Origin: Cohaesibacter celericrescens
GTDB lineage: Bacteria; Pseudomonadota; Alphaproteobacteria; Rhizobiales; Cohaesibacteraceae
Direction of reading: 5' to 3'
DNA: 64,000 nt
Assembly (NCBI RefSeq): GCF_002866925.1
Contig: NZ_PKUQ01000012.1
Location: forward strand, 26,325-90,324
Shown piece after piece: positions 59,001 through 64,000 of this stretch. Position numbers and translations under genes: made by a program. Every line of letters starts with the position of its first letter. The stretch's first letter is position 1. The notes under the pieces were generated by a model. It was not told the origin of the DNA. It worked only from the letters and a program-made list of their open reading frames with translations, and did not search any database.

Positions 59001-59496
59001 CGCCCCAGCTGGCTTTCAGCATCAACGGATAACCAACGGCCGCAGCTTCAGCCCGAACAACGTCCATATCGTCGCCCAGCACTTCGGTCGCAGGAACAAC
59101 GGGCACGCCGGCGATGATCGCCACTCTACGCGCAGACGCCTTGTCACCAAGGGAGCGCATGGTTTCGGCTTTTGGGCCAATGAATGTGATGCCATTTGCG
59201 ACACAAGCGTCGACAAAATCAGGGTTTTCCGACAAAAGGCCATAACCGGGATGAATGGCGTCAGCACCACAGTCTTTCGCGACGCGAATGATCTCCTCGA
59301 TGGAAAGATACGCTGCAACCGGTCCCAGGCCTTCGCCAATGCGATAGGCTTCATCGGCTTTGAACCGATGCAATGATAATTTGTCTTCCTCTGCGTAGAC
59401 AGCAACTGTGCGCTTGCCCAATTCATTGGCAGCGCGCATGACACGGATGGCGATCTCGCCACGGTTGGCAATCAGGATTTTTTTAAATTCGGCCAT
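56050..59496 (-). CDS. pyc: Pyruvate carboxylase
   Basis: Biotin enzyme of 1148 aa that makes oxaloacetate from pyruvate, CO2 and ATP. Domains in order: biotin carboxylase (ATP-grasp; KASWGGGGRGMR and EVNPRVQVEHTVTE), carboxyltransferase (residues about 530-800, TMRDGHQSLLATR and HTHDTSG), allosteric linker, and biotin carrier with the biotinyl lysine K1113 in EAMKMET. The start at 59496 follows GGGAAG; a longer frame to 59556 is not family-like. Anaplerotic role, useful for growth on compounds entering at pyruvate. Confidence 0.97.
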   Translation of the reverse strand: MAEFKKILIANRGEIAIRVMRAANELGKRTVAVYAEEDKLSLHRFKADEAYRIGEGLGPVAAYLSIEEIIRVAKDCGADAIHPGYGLLSENPDFVDACVANGITFIGPKAETMRSLGDKASARRVAIIAGVPVVPATEVLGDDMDVVRAEAAAVGYPLMLKASWGGGGRGMRAIMNEKELEEKVLEGRREAEAAFGNDEGYLEKLITKARHVEVQILGDSHGGMYHLFERDCSVQRRNQKVLERAPAPYLTAEQRAEVCDLGYKICKHVNYECAGTVEFLMDIESGAFYFIEVNPRVQVEHTVTEEVTGIDIVQAQIKIAEGKTIAEATGKNSQDEIHLTGHALQCRVTTEDPQNNFIPDYGRLTAYRSATGMGIRLDGGTAYAGGVITRYYDSLLTKVTAKAPTPEQAIARLDRALREFRIRGVSTNIAFVENLLKHPTFLNNTYTTTFIDNTPELFKFQARLDRGTKVLTYIADITVNGHPETKNRPLPAEGLLKAVVPKRQTEVPAYGTRNLLEEKGPQAVADWMADQKQLLLTDTTMRDGHQSLLATRMRSIDMIKIAPSYAANLPQLFSMECWGGATFDVAYRFLQECPWQRLRDLRSRMPNLMTQMLLRASNGVGYTNYPDNVVQSFVKQAAVTGIDVFRVFDSLNWVENMRVAMDAVLENNKVCEGTICYTGDIFDPERAKYNLNYYVKMGKELKAAGAHVLGLKDMAGLLKPAQARVLIKALKEEVGLPIHFHTHDTSGIAGATILAAAEAGVDAADAAMDSFSGSTSQPCLGSIVEALRHTDRDTGIDIESVREISDYWEAVRGQYAAFESGTSAPASEVYLHEMPGGQFTNLKTQARSIGLEERWHEVAQTYADVNQMFGDIVKVTPSSKVVGDMALMMVSQGLSRAQVEDPDVDLSFPESVVDMMRGNLGQPEGGFPPKIIDKVLKGEKPNIERPGKHLEPADLEALRAKISDDLEGFEVDDEDLNGYLMYPKVFMDYMGRHHLYGPVRSLPTSAFFYGMKPGEQISAEIDPGKTLEIRLLAVGETSEHGDVKVFFELNGQPRSIRVPNRLVKSTTVQRPKAELNNPNHIGAPMPGVVASIGVKAGQKVREGDLLLTIEAMKMETGIHAEHDATVKTVHVTPGSQIDAKDLLVEFEG

Positions 59497-59981
59497 TTTT
59501 CTTCCCGTATCTGTCCTTCCCGTCCCCAAAGTCAGGAGTATGGGGGGAAGGAACACGTTGATTGAAGCAATCCAGATCTATCGCCTGACGTGATTGCTGC
59601 GCTAAGGGTAAGCAGCGTCCTTACCGCTTGGTCCGCAACTCCTGCTAAAGACTGTTATAGCAGGCATTTTTATTATGTGGAGCCACTTTAAATAACTTTT
59701 GGACAGGCGACCGAGCAAGAGCGCCGGTTAGTTGCAAGTTTCTCACACAAAAACTCTCTTAAGGCGTGGCAAAATTCTATCATCCATCGCGAATATGCTT
59801 TAAAATTCAGTATCGGCATTTAAAACCCTGCCAAACAATTCTGGATTGCCTAAGAAAAACGCCCTTTGATGAAAGACGCTCGTCATTTTGACGCTGATTG
59901 CATTCGGAAGGATGGGGATTATGATTCCTTTTGCACATAATGTGTCATGCCATTTACCAAACTCGGACCTAGGACCGCACG
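59497..59981. other. Intergenic region between pyc and GntR gene
   Basis: Divergent spacer of 485 bases. Contains an orphan plus-strand terminator (59642-59672). The AGGACC just before 59982 is a modest ribosome site for the GntR gene. No gene supported. Confidence 0.5.
59642..59672 (+). terminator. Orphan plus-strand terminator upstream of pyc
   Basis: Perfect 7-base stem CCTGCTA / TAGCAGG, 10-base loop, followed by CATTTTT. No plus-strand gene ends before it, so a short untranslated transcript divergent from pyc is possible. Confidence 0.5.
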
Positions 59982-60656
59982 ATGAACCTCAATGAGCTCC
60001 CCCGCTCCCAAACGATGCGAGCGGTGAACGCCCTCAGGGATCTCATTTTTACTGGCGCCTTGCCCGCTGGATCGAGCTACCTCGAAAGCGAGCTTGCGGA
60101 TCGACTATTTATGTCTCGCACCCCTATCCGCGAGGCCGGACTGATCCTTGAGGCTCAGGGACTTGTCGACGTGCGCCCCCGAAGGGGCATGCGCGTAAAA
60201 TCTCTATCCGTTGCCGATGTTGAAGATATTTATGACATTTTGATCGCGTTGGAGGCCCGCGCCAGCGAACAAGTGGCAAACAAGCATTATAGCGTGCGTG
60301 AGCTGATTATTCTTGCTGACGCGGTTGAAGACATGGCGGGCGCCGTCGCGCGTGGAGATCGCGTTGCATGGGCCGAAACCGATGAAGCCTTTTGCACCGA
60401 ATTGTTGCGCTTGTCCGGCAACGAACGCTTGGCTTCAATTGCAGCAACCTGTACCGATCAATTGCGCAGAATCCACATGATGACGATGCACCTGCGCCCC
60501 CTGCCCGATCCGAGTGATCTGGGCCATGCGGCCCATTATAGAGCGCTGGCGCAGGGGGATATAGAGACCGCCTTGGCGGTGCATCGCGCCTATCGCCAGC
60601 GTTCCAAAGAGGTTGTCTCTCTCATCCTCGAACAATTTGCGCTAAAGCAGTTTTAA
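59982..60656 (+). CDS. GntR-family regulator with FCD domain
   Basis: Regulator of 224 aa: winged helix (LESELADRLFMSRTPIREAG, about residues 27-46) and C-terminal FCD ligand domain (FCTELLRLSGNERL, with likely metal histidines near 165-190). Divergent from pyc across 485 bases and convergent with the following gene; the target is unknown. Confidence 0.9.
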   Translation: MNLNELPRSQTMRAVNALRDLIFTGALPAGSSYLESELADRLFMSRTPIREAGLILEAQGLVDVRPRRGMRVKSLSVADVEDIYDILIALEARASEQVANKHYSVRELIILADAVEDMAGAVARGDRVAWAETDEAFCTELLRLSGNERLASIAATCTDQLRRIHMMTMHLRPLPDPSDLGHAAHYRALAQGDIETALAVHRAYRQRSKEVVSLILEQFALKQF

Positions 60657-60663
60657 AATTGCC

Positions 60664-61575
60664 TTAGCAAGGTGCGGCGACATCTTTGAGATAAGGAACC
60701 AGAACCCTGGGTGGCTCAGAGAAAAGGGTGCCGAAATCCTTGGCGCCGAACAGGCCTTTTTCGGATAGATCTGACAATGCCCGACTCAGAGCTGGCGTCA
60801 GTTTGTTGGCAGATTTTACGTCTTGAAAATTCAGCTTGGTTTGACGCCTTTTTATTGACTTTGCCCGTTGGTCTTTTGAAGTTCCCTCTTCTAGCTCCAG
60901 CATTGCCTTAATCGTTTTCTCGTCAAGCCGACCTGTTTTTGATTTGTCGCCACCGCTGAATTTTGAAATCAATGCTGTGGATTTTTCATGGATTGTAAAT
61001 CTGTTGGCAATGACCGTGCGAGCCCGCAAATAATCCTGAAAACGCAATGCAAGTCGTTTGCGATAGGCGGGATCACAAAAGCGACTTCTCTGCGTTCTCA
61101 TTGAACAGGCAAGAAATTTTTCGGCGTCCTCAAAGTGGAAGTAGGCAACGCCCTTTTTTACCGTCCAGTCCGCAGCAATTTTGCTGATTTTCTTTGTGCA
61201 TCGTTCGTGGAGTTCGCTATCAATTGCATTCAGGCCTGTTTTGGTTCTGTTGACATCAATGCGCATCTTGAAATTCTTCTGATCAACATACGGTGGTTTG
61301 CCGGTCATATCGTAATCTCGAGCAACCGCTTTAGGTTCCCGCAAAAAGAGCAGAACGGCTTCTTTCGAGCGTTTGGGAATCTCGGTGACGTCTTCGGCTG
61401 GAGACCCGTCCGTCATAAAAGTCCAACTGATTGTGGCAAATGAAGCCAGAATAACAAGCACAGATATGAGTGTTATGAGATTTGCGAGCATCCCCCCACG
61501 TTTTCTTGTGGGGCGGATTTTGTTACGATCGAAACCAGCGATAAGATCTTGTCCTCGCTGAATATTTCGCGTCAT
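60664..61575 (-). CDS. Membrane-anchored protein of unknown function
   Basis: Protein of 303 aa not recognised. A basic N-terminus of about 28 residues is followed by one membrane helix (LANLITLISVLVILASFATISW, about residues 30-51); the rest is a charged, mostly hydrophilic domain probably in the periplasm. Four cysteines are present: CTKK near 125, FLACS and RFCDP near 157-167, and one at the extreme C-terminus. The stop lies seven bases from the convergent GntR stop. Confidence 0.7.
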   Translation of the reverse strand: MTRNIQRGQDLIAGFDRNKIRPTRKRGGMLANLITLISVLVILASFATISWTFMTDGSPAEDVTEIPKRSKEAVLLFLREPKAVARDYDMTGKPPYVDQKNFKMRIDVNRTKTGLNAIDSELHERCTKKISKIAADWTVKKGVAYFHFEDAEKFLACSMRTQRSRFCDPAYRKRLALRFQDYLRARTVIANRFTIHEKSTALISKFSGGDKSKTGRLDEKTIKAMLELEEGTSKDQRAKSIKRRQTKLNFQDVKSANKLTPALSRALSDLSEKGLFGAKDFGTLFSEPPRVLVPYLKDVAAPC

Positions 61576-62022
61576 TTTTTTGTCCCGAAAGCCACGACCT
61601 TATTGTTTCAAATTATGCAAAGACCCCATTGGTCCTGCGATAAATTATAGAATCAGATCGTTGGAGCGTAAGATTTAGTGGAAAAGCGTGATAGGAAATG
61701 ACCACGCACACAACATGACACTTAGGAATACTCGCACGCCTAGATTGCATTCAACCCTAAGGCATACATCTTAAAAGATGATTGACGTAAAAAAACAATT
61801 GCAACCAATGTGAACGAATGGTTGCTTTTACAGCTAAGTTGATCGGCTTGGATCGCCATGTCTGTTACGTCAACATAGGTAAAGACATCGGCCCCGAAGA
61901 GCGTTGTTTGCTCTTGTAACGAGATACCACTTCATAGCGCCCTCAACTCAGCTAGTCCGCTGTCTTGCCGAAGGGCAACGCCGTTTCTACGTAGAACACG
62001 CAGCCAACCGCAGACTTGGCTG
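61576..62022. other. Intergenic region between membrane protein and Sel1 protein genes
   Basis: No gene supported in 447 bases. It carries one hairpin at 61801-61825, with T runs on both strands, that could end the Sel1 gene transcript. Confidence 0.5.
61801..61829. terminator. Hairpin with T runs on both strands
   Basis: Perfect 7-base stem GCAACCA / TGGTTGC, 11-base loop, TTTT after it on the plus strand and a seven-T run on the minus strand. Probably ends the minus-strand Sel1 gene about 200 bases upstream. Confidence 0.6.
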
Positions 62023-63639
62023 TTATCCGCCTTTTCGACCACTGCGATAGCGGGTGAGTGCTTGGCGTGTTCGCGAGCCGAAGTCACCATCAATTTTGCC
62101 TTTGTAGAACCCCTCTTTTTGTAAAGTGGTCTGAATTTTTTGGCGGGTCTCTTTTGAAATGGCACCGGAGGCTTCGAACAGCAATTGCTGAGCCTGTTTG
62201 TCATCGCCAAGCAATGCTTTAAGCAAATAGGACGCAGCACTTTCAGGGCTTTTTTCAACACCCTGCCCTCGATCATAGAAGACCGCCAAGCTCGACATTG
62301 CCTCGGCGATATCAAGATCGCTCGCCTGCTGATAGAGTTTGGCAGCGCGTTTATAATCGCGCGGGGTGCCTGTACCATCACGATACATCGCAGCGGCAAA
62401 AATCATGCCACCGGGGTTGCCATTTTCCGCCGCTTTTTCGAACCAGAAGAGTGATTTTTTTAAATCTTTTGCAATTGGTTCACCCAGTTTATACATCACA
62501 GCCAGATAGGCCATCGAATGGGCGCTGCCCAAATCGGCTCCCTTTTTGGTGGCATCAAAGGCTTCATTCAGTTTGCCCGCTTTGTGAAGGCCTCGGGTCA
62601 GTTGGGTGTAGAAACGCGCTTCACTGGGATAGTCCGCCAAGGCTTCATTGCAAGCCGCGATAATTTTCTCTGCGTTCAGTTGTTTGTAATCCACCCCTTT
62701 GACGACAGCGTCGGGGTCGAAGGGATGCGCAGCAAGCCGATCGCAGGCAAGCTCGGGGGCGGGGGAATCATCGACATTGCCTCTAAGGGTGCTGACGATC
62801 TTCTCCTCTTGCTTGATGGCAAGGGGTTCTGTTTTTTCGGCCTCGCCCTTAGCAGCAGCTGGAGCTACATCCTCTGACTCCGGGGCTATTGGGCTGGTTT
62901 GGGGAGCGGCTAGTTCGGGAGCGGTAGGGACGGCTTGCTGCTCACTTTTCACAACAGCGTCAACCTCAGGCTTGAGGGCTTCAGCTAATTTCGAAGCCTC
63001 GTCTTTTGGTCCCATTTTGGAAATGTCAGGGGAGGCATCAGCGGCGGCTTCGGGCTCTTGCCGTTTCATGGCTTGCATATCAGTAGCCATAGCTTCATCA
63101 GGCTTTTTGACATCTTCTACAGCAAGTGGTTCTGAAACCGTTTTTGGCATTTCGGCCATTGGGGCCTCTATTGCCGGAGCTTGTATTTCAGGTGCTTCTG
63201 TTTCTGGTGCAGGCGTCTCTGATACTTCAGGCATTGCTGCCGGTTCAGAAGCTTTTGCCACCGGTTTGATCTCAACAGGCTGATCGGCAATTGTATTGAT
63301 TACTGCATCAAAACCGACTTTGGGAACACTGGTCGGTTCCCCGTCTGGCGATGCCAAGATCGTCTGCTCTTTGATGTCTTTAACAGTCCAGCGCGTTTTG
63401 ATCGCATTGGTGTCTGCTGTTGTTGAGGCTTGAATGCGCACTTTGTCACCAACAGAAACCATCGCACCAGCGGGCAGGGAAATTTCTATTTTTCCTGCTT
63501 CGTCAACTTTGCTGACTGTGCTTTTGATTTCTAATGCTGACGCTTGGCCGGACCAGATAGATAACACCAATATTGCGGAGCCAAGTCCGCGCCAGTTTGA
63601 TGATGGTCTGTTGTTTTTGGTCCACATTTTCAAAGCCAT
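62023..63639 (-). CDS. Secreted Sel1-repeat protein with peptidoglycan-binding domain
   Basis: Protein of 538 aa with an N-terminal signal peptide (cleavage near GQASA, residue 35). A small beta domain about 38-100 is followed by a proline/alanine/glutamate-rich linker with many EAP-like repeats (about 105-265). Four Sel1/TPR-like helical repeats follow (about 360-480, for example AMYRDGTGTPRDYKRAAKLY). It ends with a putative peptidoglycan-binding domain (YKGKIDGDFGSRTRQAL). Likely a periplasmic or wall-associated scaffold; substrate and partners unknown. Confidence 0.8.
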   Translation of the reverse strand: MALKMWTKNNRPSSNWRGLGSAILVLSIWSGQASALEIKSTVSKVDEAGKIEISLPAGAMVSVGDKVRIQASTTADTNAIKTRWTVKDIKEQTILASPDGEPTSVPKVGFDAVINTIADQPVEIKPVAKASEPAAMPEVSETPAPETEAPEIQAPAIEAPMAEMPKTVSEPLAVEDVKKPDEAMATDMQAMKRQEPEAAADASPDISKMGPKDEASKLAEALKPEVDAVVKSEQQAVPTAPELAAPQTSPIAPESEDVAPAAAKGEAEKTEPLAIKQEEKIVSTLRGNVDDSPAPELACDRLAAHPFDPDAVVKGVDYKQLNAEKIIAACNEALADYPSEARFYTQLTRGLHKAGKLNEAFDATKKGADLGSAHSMAYLAVMYKLGEPIAKDLKKSLFWFEKAAENGNPGGMIFAAAMYRDGTGTPRDYKRAAKLYQQASDLDIAEAMSSLAVFYDRGQGVEKSPESAASYLLKALLGDDKQAQQLLFEASGAISKETRQKIQTTLQKEGFYKGKIDGDFGSRTRQALTRYRSGRKGG

Positions 63640-63743
63640 AATTGTCCCCTCACAGCGTATGGTCGAATCTATCCTTTTTTAGCCATAGCATTTCGGGGCC
63701 GCTCTTGCATCGCCAATAGGAATAGGAACATTCACATTATAGT

Positions 63744-63782
63744 CACCAATAGCATTCGGCCCTCAAATGAGCGCTATTGGTG
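63744..63782. repeat. Perfect inverted repeat CACCAATAGC / GCTATTGGTG
   Basis: Arms 63744-63753 and 63773-63782, 19-base spacer, in the divergent region. A related half, CCAATAGG, occurs about 30 bases earlier. Could be an operator. Confidence 0.5.
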
Positions 63783-63856
63783 CAAAAAATACACAGGTTG
63801 GCGCTGCGGCTTGAAGAATGTTGTCAACCGGTGCTCAAAGAGGAGGTTGAAACCCC

Positions 63857-63934
63857 ATGACAAAAGGGCGATTGTGCCTCCAACTCCGGGCCGTTTGCGA
63901 CGGCCCTTGTCACCGTCACGCCACATCTGTTTGA
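63857..63934 (+). CDS. Possible 25-residue leader peptide
   Basis: Short frame MTKGRLCLQLRAVCDGPCHR and five more residues, with AGGAGG about 10 bases before its ATG. Three cysteines and three arginines are present in 25 residues. Bases 63888-63906 inside it form a perfect 7-base stem GGGCCGT / ACGGCCC. It ends 47 bases before the next gene start. It could be a regulatory leader; it may also be chance. Confidence 0.35.
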   Translation: MTKGRLCLQLRAVCDGPCHRHATSV

Positions 63935-63981
63935 AAGAACAATTGTCGAGAGTATCTGGCGATGGAAAGAAGGACAGACGT

Positions 63982-64000
63982 ATGAAGATTTCGGTTATCG
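63982..64000 (+). CDS. Start of a gene cut by the window end
   Basis: Only the first six codons, MKISVI, are visible. AAGGA lies eight bases before the ATG. The sequence recalls the start of a Rossmann-fold dehydrogenase such as UDP-glucose dehydrogenase, but six residues are far too few to name it. Confidence 0.5.

Larger units (their letters stand above)
63640..63981. other. Intergenic region with inverted repeat and short leader frame
   Basis: Divergent spacer of 342 bases. Holds a perfect 10-base inverted repeat (63744-63782) and a short open frame with a good ribosome site (63857-63934) ahead of the gene that begins at 63982. Confidence 0.5.

Noticed and set aside
62698..63283. Plus-strand frame rich in Ser and Ala opposite the Sel1 protein gene
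   Set aside because: It is the antisense of the Pro/Ala/Glu-rich linker; its composition follows from that repeat-like DNA.

Overview
The window reads as chromosomal DNA of an alphaproteobacterium of moderate GC. Signs are the pcaQ/pcaDCHG arrangement, the soluble NAD-dependent formate dehydrogenase fdsGBA-fdhD-fdsD, biotin pyruvate carboxylase, and many ABC and TRAP uptake systems. A pyruvate formate-lyase with its activase suggests a facultative anaerobe. A marine, Cohaesibacter-like member of the Hyphomicrobiales would fit, but that placement is inference. I saw no rRNA, tRNA, CRISPR array, insertion sequence or phage gene.

Layout. (1) 17-7448, plus strand: formate dehydrogenase operon followed by selO. 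(2) 7480-16449, minus strand: an eight-gene operon, TRAP transporter (PQM) - short-chain dehydrogenase - crotonase - feruloyl-CoA synthase - amidohydrolase - acyl-CoA dehydrogenase. It looks like hydroxycinnamate uptake and side-chain degradation. (3) 16636-22519: pcaQ, divergent from pobA-pcaD-pcaC-pcaH-pcaG, with pcaB convergent: 4-hydroxybenzoate and protocatechuate catabolism. (4) 22811-24786: pirin and a glutathionyl-hydroquinone reductase type GST. (5) 24841-35918: a carbohydrate locus. The minus strand carries binding protein, DUF2291 lipoprotein, ABC ATPase, permease, L-fucose-isomerase-like protein, DeoR regulator and a beta-hydroxyacid dehydrogenase. The divergent plus strand carries a two-subunit transketolase and a GlpK-like FGGY kinase. 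(6) 36066-38523: LacI regulator and glutathione-dependent formaldehyde dehydrogenase. (7) 38878-40630: a PAS protein and a soluble chemotaxis transducer, resembling a split Aer. (8) 40960-41850: EamA transporter. (9) 41870-48602: a galactofuranose-type ABC transporter with GntR regulator and iron alcohol dehydrogenase. (10) 49489-52657: pflB-pflA behind an FNR/FixK-type site. (11) 52828-60656: Gfo/Idh/MocA oxidoreductase, LysR and TDT transporter, pyruvate carboxylase, GntR regulator. (12) 60664-64000: two envelope proteins and the first bases of a gene cut by the window end.

How it fits together. Ferulate-like acids would enter by the TRAP system, be activated to CoA thioesters and shortened to benzoates that feed protocatechuate. 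Demethylation of vanillate (enzyme not in this window) yields formaldehyde, which the class III alcohol dehydrogenase and formate dehydrogenase can oxidise to CO2. Formate from pyruvate formate-lyase can use the same dehydrogenase. The most open question is the sugar locus. Its kinase plus two-subunit transketolase recalls the described D-apiose/apulose route, but its isomerase-like protein and altered kinase pocket leave the substrate undefined.
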